NCBI GenBank assembly: GCA_044225675.1
Contig: JBGAIH010000049.1
Location: forward strand, 1 to 24,611
Direction: 5' to 3'
Length of the DNA: 24,611 bases
DNA from: JACMQX01 sp044225675
GTDB lineage: Bacteria > Pseudomonadota > Gammaproteobacteria > Burkholderiales > Burkholderiaceae_C
Shown piece by piece: positions 14,173 through 21,131 of the stretch; the stretch's first letter is position 1, and each line of letters opens with the position of its first letter. Under the pieces are notes generated by a model. That model had not been told where the DNA came from and made no database searches. It was given only the letters and a program-made list of their open reading frames with translations. The position numbers and the translations under genes were made by a program.

Positions 14173-15257
14173 TCGGCGCCACCGAAGGCTTTTCGTCCAG
14201 CTACGCGGAGGCCCGCGAGAAATTCCTCGCGGCCGCCCGCGCGGCCGGACTGCCCGTCGAGTCGCACATCCATCCCGATCTCGGCCGCGACGGCGAGACG
14301 CTGGCCATGGACGTGGCGCGCGACGGCCCGATGGACGCGGACCACCTGCTCATCGTGACCAGCGGCTGCCACGGCGTGGAAGGCTACTGCGGCACCGGCG
14401 TGCAGGTGTTCGCACTGCACGACGAGGCCTGGCTGGCCCGCTCGCGCGAGGCCGGCACGGCCGTGCTGTACATCCACGCGCTCAACCCCTACGGCTTCTC
14501 GCACGTGCGGCGCACGACGCAGGAGAACGTCGACCTCAACCGCAACTTCCACGACGCCTCCCGGCCGCCGCCGCCCAACACCGCGTATGCACAGGTCCAC
14601 GACATGCTGCTGCCGGCCGCCTGGCCGCCCGACGCCGCCAATGACGCGGCCATCGCCAGCTACATCGCCGCGCACGGGCCGGCCGCCTGGCAGGCTGCGG
14701 TGAGCGCCGGGCAACGCGAGTTTCCCGACGGCCTGTTCTTTGGCGGCACCGCGCCGACCTGGAGCAACCGGACCTTCCGCCAGGTGCTGCGCGAACACGG
14801 CCGGCAGGCCCGGCGCATCGCCTGGATCGACCTGCACACCGGCCTCGGGCCAAGCGGCGTGGGCGAGCGCATCTACGCCGGCCCGGACGACGCGGCGACC
14901 GTGGCCCGCGCCAAGGCGTGGTGGGGACCGGGGGTGACGTCGATCTACGACGGCTCGTCGACCTCGGCCGTGCTGACGGGCATGGCCTATGCCGGCGTCT
15001 GCGAGGAATGCCCGCAGGCCGAGTACACCGGCATCGCGATGGAGTACGGCACGCAGCCGATCCCGCAGGTGACGCAGGCACTGCGGGCCGAACACTGGCT
15101 GTGGAACCACCCCGAGGCCCCGCCCGCTCAGGTGCAGCAGATCAAGCAGCAGATGATGGAAGCCTTCTACACCGATACGCCCGAATGGAAGACGCGCATC
15201 GTGGAGCAGGCGCGCGAGGCGATGTTCCAGGCGGTGGACGGACTCACGGCGCACTGA
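14169..15257 (+). CDS. DUF2817 / M14-like metallopeptidase
   Basis: The 362-residue protein matches the DUF2817 family, which is related to M14 zinc carboxypeptidases. GCHGVEGYCG supplies His68 and Glu71 (an HxxE zinc pair), NVDLNRNF (120-127) resembles the M14 substrate-arginine segment, WIDLHTGLG supplies His223, and MEYGT near the C-terminus is in place for the general-base Glu. It has no signal peptide, so it is probably cytoplasmic. Start and upstream stop overlap (ATGA), so it is coupled to the M20 amidohydrolase. This suggests the two act on the same class of peptide or acyl-amino acid compounds (inference). I know of no assigned substrate for the family. Confidence 0.88.
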   Translation: MIGATEGFSSSYAEAREKFLAAARAAGLPVESHIHPDLGRDGETLAMDVARDGPMDADHLLIVTSGCHGVEGYCGTGVQVFALHDEAWLARSREAGTAVLYIHALNPYGFSHVRRTTQENVDLNRNFHDASRPPPPNTAYAQVHDMLLPAAWPPDAANDAAIASYIAAHGPAAWQAAVSAGQREFPDGLFFGGTAPTWSNRTFRQVLREHGRQARRIAWIDLHTGLGPSGVGERIYAGPDDAATVARAKAWWGPGVTSIYDGSSTSAVLTGMAYAGVCEECPQAEYTGIAMEYGTQPIPQVTQALRAEHWLWNHPEAPPAQVQQIKQQMMEAFYTDTPEWKTRIVEQAREAMFQAVDGLTAH

Positions 15258-15325
15258 ACGTGCACTGAGCGCGCCCCCGAACGCTCACCTGAACGCGCAT
15301 TCTGGCAAGAACCCTGGGGCGATTG

Positions 15326-15365
15326 GCTGCGCCAGGCGCAGCGGAAACGGCGCGCGGCCTAGAAT
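15326..15365 (+). promoter_or_regulatory. 17-bp palindrome followed by TAGAAT -10-like element
   Basis: GCTGCGCC-A-GGCGCAGC at 15326-15342 is an inverted repeat with two perfect 8-base arms around one base. TAGAAT at 15360-15365 resembles a sigma-70 -10 box, and the palindrome overlaps where its -35 box would be (about 15337-15342), though no good -35 is visible. This fits an operator overlapping a promoter for the rnk leader. It could alternatively be a hairpin ending the upstream operon, although no T-tract follows. Confidence 0.4.
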
Positions 15366-15371
15366 CCGCTC

Positions 15372-15497
15372 ATGTTCCCCCAGGCTCCTGCCCGCCTTTC
15401 CCGGCCCCTGCCCGCGCTGTCCGCCGCGCTGCGTGGCCGTGCGGGCCGGATGCGCGCACGCGATACGGGCCAGCACCCGACGCTTGCACATTCCTGA
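15372..15497 (+). CDS. Possible 41-residue upstream open frame in the rnk leader
   Basis: An ATG six bases after the TAGAAT element opens a 41-codon frame (MFPQAPARLSRPLPALSAAL...) ending in TGA at 15495. It has no ribosome site and a Pro/Ala/Arg-rich composition expected of random GC-rich DNA. It could be a leader peptide, but the case is weak. The whole 15258-15626 interval otherwise holds only the palindrome and the leader hairpin. Confidence 0.15.
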   Translation: MFPQAPARLSRPLPALSAALRGRAGRMRARDTGQHPTLAHS

Positions 15498-15575
15498 GCC
15501 CGGCGGTACCCCTCCCCTTCATCCTTTCAGCGCCACTCCTTCATCGCCGGGCCCCCTGATCGGCGCGCGCGTGGC

Positions 15576-15599
15576 CGGCCCCTGCGGATTGCAGGGCCG
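15576..15599 (+). promoter_or_regulatory. Hairpin in the leader just upstream of rnk
   Basis: CCCTGC (15580-15585) and GCAGGG (15591-15596) pair around GGATT. The stem extends to nine pairs through one bulged C, and it lies about 17 bp before the Shine-Dalgarno GGAG (15616-15619). It is plausible as an mRNA leader element affecting translation. Chance occurrence is possible at this GC content. Confidence 0.3.
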
Positions 15600-15626
15600 C
15601 AACGCCCTTTCTTGCGGAGTGTGAAC

Positions 15627-16028
15627 ATGACCCCCATCCAGACCGGTGATCGCCTGCTGACCGACCTTGACCACGCGCGCCTGCGCCATCTGCACCGCGC
15701 CCAGGCCAGCGACACGCTGGCCGACCTGCTGGCCGCCCCCGATCTCGTCGCCCCGGCAGCCGTGCCGCCCGACGTCGTGACGATGTATTCGCAGGTGGAA
15801 GTGGTGAACCTGTCGAGCGGCCTGCGCCAGCGGCTGACGCTGTGCTACCCCGAGGATGCCGAACCTTCGGCTGGTTTCATCTCGGTCCTGTCGCCCGTGG
15901 GTGCGGGCCTGCTGGGCCTGCGCGCAGGCGCCACGGCACGATGGCGCACGCCCCTGGGCGACGACTGCGCCGCGCGGATCGAAGCGGTGCTGTTCCAGCC
16001 CGAGGCCAGTGGCGACTACACCCTGTGA
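15627..16028 (+). CDS. rnk: Nucleoside diphosphate kinase regulator Rnk-like (GreA/GreB C-terminal domain)
   Basis: The 133-residue protein has an N-terminal helical segment (LTDLDHARLRHLHRA) and a GreA/GreB-type C-terminal domain. The latter has YSQVEVVNLSSGLRQRLTL, the YPEDAEPSAGFISVLSPVGAGLLGLRAG run (residues 74-101) and a QPEASGDYTL ending. This matches Rnk, an RNA-polymerase-binding protein first found to affect nucleoside diphosphate kinase levels. It lacks the long Gre coiled coil, so transcript cleavage is not expected. The ATG at 15627 has GGAG seven bases before it. It is convergent with the REC-domain gene, 13 bp apart. The leader is about 260 bases long if the TAGAAT element is the promoter. 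Confidence 0.85.
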   Translation: MTPIQTGDRLLTDLDHARLRHLHRAQASDTLADLLAAPDLVAPAAVPPDVVTMYSQVEVVNLSSGLRQRLTLCYPEDAEPSAGFISVLSPVGAGLLGLRAGATARWRTPLGDDCAARIEAVLFQPEASGDYTL

Positions 16029-16041
16029 GGTGGCGTGGCGC

Positions 16042-17019
16042 TCAGTTGCGGACGGAGCGCCGGTCCTGCCGCGCCAGCCAGCTGTTGTAGCTGGCGGAAG
16101 GATCGGGCGCGAACTCCGGCTCGATGTTGAAGAGCGCGCCCAGCAGCGACTGCTCACGGCCGATCAGGAAGGCGGGGTTGAGCTCGGGCGGGCTGGTGCG
16201 GCCGAGCGCCTGCCGCAGTTCCAGGTCGATCAGCTTGCGCCCCTGCCGGATGTCGGCCAGCTGCGACGACGGCACGCCTTCGGCTTCCGCGAGCTGGACC
16301 AGCTCGCCCAGGCTGCTCGACTGTTCGAGCTGCAGCCAGCTCACGCGGCCGGCGGCGTCCATGCCGAGCACGCCGAACGGGTCGCCGATCGTCACGTGTT
16401 CGACCCAGCGCTTGGACGCGAATTCGGTCAGGTCGCGGCTGACCGAGGGCACGCGCAGCACCGCCATCTGCTCGGGCGTGAGCGTGCTGCGCCAGATCTG
16501 GGCGTGCCGCGGATTGGGCGTGGCCAGCAGATGCTCGACCGCGTCGATCAGGCGACGCGAGATGTCGGCCGTCTGCTTGGCAATGAACTGGTCTATCAGC
16601 CCTTCATTGAAGGCGCGCACCGCCACCTGCTCGTCGGCCTGGCCCGTGAGCAGCACGCGCGAGCCGGGCCAGTCCACCAGTTCACCCAGGGCCTGCAGGC
16701 CGTCCATGTCGGGCATGGAGTAGTCGACCACGCAGACCTGCGCCAGCGCGTAGCGGTCCGGATGGGCCCCCCAGTAGGCAAGCACCTGCGGAATGAGCGG
16801 CGTGCCGTCGCGCCACTGGTCGATCAGCTGCTGCTGGTTCCACGCGTCGGTTTCCCAGACCGGGGGCTCCTGCTGGAGATAGTTGATGCACTCCTGCGGC
16901 CTGAGAAACAGCAGGACGCGCCAATTGCGAGGCAGCACCAGCGCGAGCATGTCCAGGTAGTCAGGGTCGTCGTCCAGGAACACGACTGTGCCGGGACGAC
17001 GGAACAGGGGGAAGGTCAT
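16042..17019 (-). CDS. REC-domain response regulator with unusual insertion and unknown C-terminal region
   Basis: The 325-residue protein opens with a receiver domain. VVFLDDDPDYLDML holds the acidic pocket (Asp16-18), VVDYSMPDMDG carries the phosphoacceptor Asp99, LLTGQAD gives Thr125, and QFIAKQT gives Lys148. In ordinary receivers the phosphoacceptor lies near residue 55; here about 45 extra residues (about 50-92, with PPVWETDAWNQQQLIDQWRDG) sit before it. The remaining 155 residues (170-325, including VTIGDPFGVLGMDAAGRVSW) match no output domain I recognise and show no helix-turn-helix. No sensor kinase is nearby. The start at 17019 places the receiver directly at the N-terminus. It is divergent from a LuxR-type gene (264 bp apart). 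Confidence 0.85.
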   Translation of the reverse strand: MTFPLFRRPGTVVFLDDDPDYLDMLALVLPRNWRVLLFLRPQECINYLQQEPPVWETDAWNQQQLIDQWRDGTPLIPQVLAYWGAHPDRYALAQVCVVDYSMPDMDGLQALGELVDWPGSRVLLTGQADEQVAVRAFNEGLIDQFIAKQTADISRRLIDAVEHLLATPNPRHAQIWRSTLTPEQMAVLRVPSVSRDLTEFASKRWVEHVTIGDPFGVLGMDAAGRVSWLQLEQSSSLGELVQLAEAEGVPSSQLADIRQGRKLIDLELRQALGRTSPPELNPAFLIGREQSLLGALFNIEPEFAPDPSASYNSWLARQDRRSVRN

Positions 17020-17283
17020 CAATGCATCCGTGAAAGAAGAGCCACAGTCTACCCAAGCCTCGCAGGTCCGATCGCAATCACTGCAGCACCATGCTGCCCA
17101 TGAACTGCGAAGCGGGCTGACCGGGTCATCGGCGCCACACCGCCGGCTCGACCGTATTACCCTCATGGCACAGATTCGCGTTGCGGAGTCGACTGGAGGG
17201 GTTCATCACGGCGGGGGTGGGCAATTCGCTGACTTGATGCGACGATATGGTTTTACATTCTCCCGCTTCTATGAGACACGTCG

Positions 17284-17952
17284 ATGCAACTGCCTGTTAA
17301 CTTTGACAGTGTGAGCCTTGACGGCCTCATGAGCGATTGGCTAAGCGCCTTGCGGGAGTTCTCGGTCGAAGCCGTTGCGATACTGGGTCCCGACCCTTTC
17401 GGCGACCGGGACGAGCGGCTGTCGCTCGTCGCCCATCCGCCCATGATTGCCGAAGCGGCGCAGGCGCTGGCCGAAAGCCGCGAGTTCGGCACGCCGTGGC
17501 GAGACTCCGACGCGCCGCTGGTCGCCTGGCAGCATATCTCGAAGTCCGCCCACCTGGGCGCCAACCGCTGGCGGGTGCTGGCGCTCGCTCACGGCTACCA
17601 GACCATCGTGCGGGTGGAGTTCTCGCTGCCTGCGGGCCGCGCGTTCGAATGCTTCATGTTCAGTCCACGCGAACTCAACGACCGGTCGGAGGCCGCGTCC
17701 CTGGCATGGTCGGCGCTCAACATCTGGCCGATCGTCAAGCGCGCGATCGCCGAGGCGCGCAGCATGCTCAGCCCGCGCGAGCGCGAATGCCTGATGCTGG
17801 CCTTCGAAGGCAAGACGGCACGCCAGAGCTCGCGGATCCTCGGCTGCAGCGACCGGACGGTGAACTACCACATCTCGAATGCGATGGCCAAGCTCAAGGT
17901 GGACAACAAGCTGGCGGCGATCCAGCGGGCTTGCTGGATGGGGGTGATATAG
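17284..17952 (+). CDS. LuxR-family HTH transcriptional regulator
   Basis: The 222-residue protein ends in a GerE/LuxR helix-turn-helix. LSPRERECLMLAFEGKTARQ starts at residue 162, and SDRTVNYHISNAMAKLKVDN is the recognition part (189-208). The N-terminal 150 residues have the length of a LuxR autoinducer-binding domain and show SDAPLVAW and VEFSLPAGRAFECFMF. The usual WxxxY and DP signature residues are not clearly present, so acyl-homoserine-lactone binding is doubtful. No luxI-type synthase is in the window, so this would be a LuxR solo. The ribosome site is weak. A hairpin repeat begins exactly at the stop codon. It is divergent from the REC-domain gene, and the shared 264-bp interval probably holds both promoters. 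Confidence 0.87.
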   Translation: MQLPVNFDSVSLDGLMSDWLSALREFSVEAVAILGPDPFGDRDERLSLVAHPPMIAEAAQALAESREFGTPWRDSDAPLVAWQHISKSAHLGANRWRVLALAHGYQTIVRVEFSLPAGRAFECFMFSPRELNDRSEAASLAWSALNIWPIVKRAIAEARSMLSPRERECLMLAFEGKTARQSSRILGCSDRTVNYHISNAMAKLKVDNKLAAIQRACWMGVI

Positions 17953-18050
17953 GACGCCCCCCGATGCGGCGCTTTGCGCCGCCTCCCCCCACTGGGGGGC
18001 GCGCGGCCGCTTGGGTCGGCCCGGCGCGGCCTGCGCTCACGATGGGGCTT
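17951..18050. repeat. GC-rich triple-hairpin repeat, copy 1
   Basis: It starts within the TAG stop of the LuxR-type gene. Hairpin A (17966-17982) is GCGGCGC-TTT-GCGCCGC. Hairpin B (17985-17999) is CCCCCC-ACT-GGGGGG. Hairpin C (18005-18021) is GGCCG-CTTGGGT-CGGCC. A trailing block CCTGCGCTCACG (18030-18041) follows. Copies 2 and 3 share the framework but have a different hairpin A stem. It may act as a 3'-end or transcription-end element for the LuxR-type gene and the convergent kbp-like gene. The remaining 18051-18109 interval holds nothing I can name. Confidence 0.8.
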
Positions 18051-18109
18051 CGCTGCGCTTGCCATGCGGAGCGCGGGTGTCTTTTGCCTTCTGGCCGTCT
18101 GCGGTTCGC

Positions 18110-18613
18110 TCAGATCTTGGGGATGCGGAGTTTTTGGCCGGGGTAGATCTTGTCGGGGTGGGAGAGCATGGGCTTGTTGGCTTCGAAGATGACCATGTAC
18201 TTGTTGGCGTTGCCGTAGAACTTTTTGGCGATGGCCGAGAGGGTGTCGCCGCGGACGACGTCGTGGTACTGGGATTCGTCGGCGGGGGCGGCGACGGACA
18301 TGAGGTTTTCGACTTCCTTGACGTTGCCGACGTTGCCGCAGCAGAGGGTGACCTTCTCGCTGGCTTCCTGCGTGGGCGCTTCGCCCTGGACGGTGACCTT
18401 GCCGGTCGCGCCGTCATAGAGGACGAACAGGCCGCTCAGGCCGAGGTTCTGGGTTTCGATGTAGGCCTTGATGGCGTGCGCCGCCTTGGTGTTGAGCTCG
18501 TCCAGCGTGGGCTGTGCGGCCGGATTGGCCTGCACGGCCGCTGCGGCGGCTTCGACTTCCTTGCCGCCGAACAGTTTTTCGCCGGCTTCCTTGATGAAAC
18601 TGAAAAGACCCAT
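18110..18613 (-). CDS. kbp: BON- and LysM-domain protein, Kbp/YgaU-like potassium-binding protein
   Basis: The 167-residue protein matches Escherichia coli Kbp (YgaU, also annotated LysM) from end to end. It has an N-terminal MGLFSFIKEAGEKLFG, a BON domain (about residues 46-105, GKVTVQGEAPTQEASEKV) and a LysM domain (117-165, VVRGDTLSAIAKKFYGNANKY then PDKIYPGQKLRIP). In E. coli this protein is cytoplasmic, binds K+ and changes conformation. There is no signal peptide here either. An Ala-rich linker (21-40) makes it slightly longer than the 149-residue E. coli form. The start at 18613 has AGGAG seven bases upstream. It is divergent from coaX by 84 bp. Confidence 0.9.
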   Translation of the reverse strand: MGLFSFIKEAGEKLFGGKEVEAAAAAVQANPAAQPTLDELNTKAAHAIKAYIETQNLGLSGLFVLYDGATGKVTVQGEAPTQEASEKVTLCCGNVGNVKEVENLMSVAAPADESQYHDVVRGDTLSAIAKKFYGNANKYMVIFEANKPMLSHPDKIYPGQKLRIPKI

Positions 18614-18697
18614 GGCTTCGCTCCTGATGAGGGTGGTGTGACCAGCCCAATGTAGCCTCATTCCATGACCGGCCCGAATCGAAGGAAACCCGCAATA

Positions 18698-19471
18698 ATG
18701 TCCGCCATGACTTTTCTGGCAATCGATGTCGGCAACACGCGACTGAAGTGGGCGATGTACGAGGCACCGCGACCGGGCGCATCGCCAGTCGCCCAGGGCG
18801 CCGAGTTTCTCGAGAACATCGACCGGCTGGCCGAAGGCGAGTGGTCCGCCTTGCCGGAGCCCGCACGCATGCTCGGCTGCATCGTGGCGGGCGATGCGGT
18901 CAAGCGCCGCGTCCAGGAGCAGATGGAGCTGTGGGACGTCGCGCCGCAATGGGTCGTCTCCAGCGCCGAGGAGGCCGGGCTCGTCAACGGCTACGACCAT
19001 CCCACGCGGCTGGGCTCGGACCGCTGGGTGGCGATGATCGGTGCGCGCCACCGCATGCTGTCGCAGGGCGCGGCGCGGCCGATGGTGGTGGTGATGGTCG
19101 GCACGGCCGTCACGGTCGAGGCGGTGGACGCCAGCGGCCGCTTTCTGGGCGGGCTGATCCTGCCCGGGCACGGCATCATGCTGCGCGCGCTCGAGTCAGG
19201 TACGGCCGGGCTGCATGTGCCCACGGGCGAAGTCCGCGAGTTCCCCACCAACACCAGCGACGCACTCACGAGCGGCGGCACCTATGCCATTGCGGGCGCG
19301 GTCGAACGCATGGTGCAGCACGTGCGCGCGCACTGCGGCGCCGAACCGGCCTGCTTCATGACCGGCGGCGCAGGATGGAAGATGGCGCCGAGCATGTCGG
19401 TGCCGTTTGAACTCGTCGACGGGCTGATCTTCGACGGCCTGCTGGAAATCGCCTCGCGGCGCTTTGCTTGA
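18698..19471 (+). CDS. coaX: Type III pantothenate kinase
   Basis: The 257-residue protein has the type III kinase motifs: an N-terminal phosphate loop AIDVGNTRLKW (residues 8-18), GSDRW with the catalytic-type Asp108, VGTAVTVEAV (134-143) and GGLILPGHGIMLRAL. CoaX phosphorylates pantothenate, the first step of coenzyme A synthesis, and needs a monovalent cation such as K+ or NH4+. In GTAVTVEAV a Glu stands where many homologues have Asp. The start is 18698 (AAGGA 11 bases upstream) or 18707 (MTFLAIDVGN); either keeps the domain whole. The birA gene that often precedes coaX is absent here. The gene is followed by two tandem hairpin repeats. Confidence 0.92.
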   Translation: MSAMTFLAIDVGNTRLKWAMYEAPRPGASPVAQGAEFLENIDRLAEGEWSALPEPARMLGCIVAGDAVKRRVQEQMELWDVAPQWVVSSAEEAGLVNGYDHPTRLGSDRWVAMIGARHRMLSQGAARPMVVVMVGTAVTVEAVDASGRFLGGLILPGHGIMLRALESGTAGLHVPTGEVREFPTNTSDALTSGGTYAIAGAVERMVQHVRAHCGAEPACFMTGGAGWKMAPSMSVPFELVDGLIFDGLLEIASRRFA

Positions 19472-19476
19472 ATGAA

Positions 19477-19556
19477 GACGCCCCCCGATGCGACCTTCGG
19501 TCGCCTCCCCCCACTGGGGGGCGCGCGGCCGCTTTGGGCGGCCATGCGCGGAGGGT
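19477..19556. repeat. GC-rich triple-hairpin repeat, copy 2 (tandem unit 1)
   Basis: Hairpin A (19490-19504) is GCGACC-TTC-GGTCGC, hairpin B (19507-19521) is CCCCCC-ACT-GGGGGG, and hairpin C (19527-19543) is GGCCGC-TTTGG-GCGGCC. It starts 6 bp after the coaX stop. It ends at GCGCGGAGGGT without the longer 3' block seen in copies 1 and 3, as if copy 3 were joined onto it. Confidence 0.85.
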
Positions 19557-19663
19557 AGGACGCCCCCCGATGCGACCTTCGGTCGCTTCCCCCCACTGGG
19601 GGGCGCGCGGCCGCTTTGGGCGGCCATGCGCGGCCTGCGCTCACGGAGGGGCTTGCTTGCCCG
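19557..19663. repeat. GC-rich triple-hairpin repeat, copy 3 (tandem unit 2)
   Basis: It repeats copy 2 at an 82-bp offset, almost without change; one difference is CTTCCCCCC for CCTCCCCCC before hairpin B. It continues into the CCTGCGCTCACG block shared with copy 1. Between it and the next gene (19664-19700) there is only a short palindrome, CGACTC-T-GAGTCG (19684-19696), placed 4 bp beyond the stop of the minus-strand M20 gene. Confidence 0.85.
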
Positions 19664-19700
19664 GAGGCCGGCCTGACTTGGGTCGACTCTGAGTCGCGCG

Positions 19701-21011
19701 TCAGCGGCGGGGCATGGCGCCGGTGAGCTGCAGCGCGGCCAGGGCCATGATCTTGGCGGAGTCGACCAGTTCGGCGATGCCGACGTACTCGTCGGGCTGG
19801 TGGGCGAGGTCGAGGATGCCTGGGCCATAGGCGATGCAGGCGTCGAGCGTGCCTGAGCGCACGATGTGCTTCTGGTCGTAGGTGCCGGGGCTGGCGATGT
19901 AGCTCGGCTCGCGCCCCAGCACGCGTGCGATGGCCCGCGCCGTGGCGGCAACCACCGGCGCGTCGCGTGGCGTGGCCGTGGGCAGGAAGCTCATGATGTC
20001 GCGCACCGCATAGTCGAAGCCCGGCCGCGTGCGGCGCAGTTCCTCAAGCATGTCGACGATCTCCTGGCGCACGGCCTCCAGGCTCTCCTCGGCGATGAAG
20101 CGCCGGTCGAGCACCATGCGGCAGCTGTGCGCGACCACCGGCGCGGGCAGGTCACCCGCAGGGCGGCCCTGCTCGTCCATGCGGTACACCTGCTCCACCT
20201 GGCCGCCATGGATGCTGTTGAGGTTGAGCGTGCTCACGCGCGCGCCGGGTGGCTCGACCGGTTCGGCGGTGCGCCGCGCGGCCAGCTCGGGCTGCAGACG
20301 GCTTTCGAGCAGATGGATGAACGCGCCCATGTGGTTGATGGCGCTGTCGCCCAGGAAGGGCATGGAGCCGTGCGCGATGCGCCCGCGCGTCTCGACCTCG
20401 CCCCACCACACGCCGCGATGGCCCAGGCAGATGCGGTCCACGCCGAGCGGCTCGGGAATGATCACGTGATGCACGCGCGGCTTGCGGAAGTAGCCGAGCG
20501 AGGCCAGATGACCCACCCCGGCAAAGCCTCCGGACTCCTCGTCCACCGTGCCGCTGATCTCCAGTGCGCCGGGAAAGGGCAGCCCTTCCTCCAGGATCGC
20601 CTCGCAGGCGATCACGCTCGCCGCAAGCCCGCCCTTCATGTCGCAGGTGCCGCGGCCATAGACCTTGCCGTCCTTGACCTCACCGCCGAAGGGGGCCGTC
20701 GTCCAGCCCGGGCCGACCTCGACCACGTCGATGTGGCTGTTGAAGTGGACGCATTCACCGCTGCCCTGCCCTGCCAGACGCGCCACCACGTTGGTGCGCG
20801 GATGCGAGTCGCTGTCGCCGGGCGCGCCCTGGGCGCGGATGTACTCGACGGCGAAGCCGCGCCTTTCCAGGCGCTCGCCCAGCAGCCGGGCGCAGGCCTC
20901 GTAGGCGTCGCCCGGCGGGTTGATGGTGGGGATGCGGACCAGGTCCTGGGTCAGCGCGACCACCTCGTCGCGCTTGCGCTCGATGCGCTGGAGCAGTGCG
21001 TCGGTATTCAT
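19701..21011 (-). CDS. M20-family peptidase, ArgE/DapE type
   Basis: The 436-residue protein has the M20A layout: FNSHIDVVEVGPGW (His93, Asp95), GRGTCDMKGGLA (Asp124), SGTVDEESGG (Glu158/159) and a C-terminal block ILDLAHQPDEYVG with a metal-binding His. It is longer than ArgE (about 383) and DapE (about 375), matching the broad ArgE/DapE-like deacylase or desuccinylase group whose substrates are mostly unassigned. It is probably cytoplasmic. The start at 21011 (MNTDALLQRIERKRDEV) is preferred over an Arg-rich upstream extension. It is the third M20 enzyme in this window. It lies 120 bp downstream of the rhodanese gene on the same strand, and that gap holds only GC-rich sequence with small inverted repeats. 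Confidence 0.87.
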   Translation of the reverse strand: MNTDALLQRIERKRDEVVALTQDLVRIPTINPPGDAYEACARLLGERLERRGFAVEYIRAQGAPGDSDSHPRTNVVARLAGQGSGECVHFNSHIDVVEVGPGWTTAPFGGEVKDGKVYGRGTCDMKGGLAASVIACEAILEEGLPFPGALEISGTVDEESGGFAGVGHLASLGYFRKPRVHHVIIPEPLGVDRICLGHRGVWWGEVETRGRIAHGSMPFLGDSAINHMGAFIHLLESRLQPELAARRTAEPVEPPGARVSTLNLNSIHGGQVEQVYRMDEQGRPAGDLPAPVVAHSCRMVLDRRFIAEESLEAVRQEIVDMLEELRRTRPGFDYAVRDIMSFLPTATPRDAPVVAATARAIARVLGREPSYIASPGTYDQKHIVRSGTLDACIAYGPGILDLAHQPDEYVGIAELVDSAKIMALAALQLTGAMPRR

Positions 21012-21131
21012 CGAGCCAGTGTATCGGCGGCGGCGCCGCCCTGCAGCCGGCACGTCAGCCTCGGCAGGCTGGATGTCAGCTTGACCGGGCCGCTGTTCGC
21101 GCGATGGGGGGCGCAGCGCCTGGGTGCACGC

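Noticed and set aside
17951..19663. GC-rich repeats as a CRISPR array or composite transposon around kbp-coaX
   Set aside because: The units are few, have no regular spacers, contain no transposase and create no visible target duplication; they are better explained as interspersed hairpin repeats.
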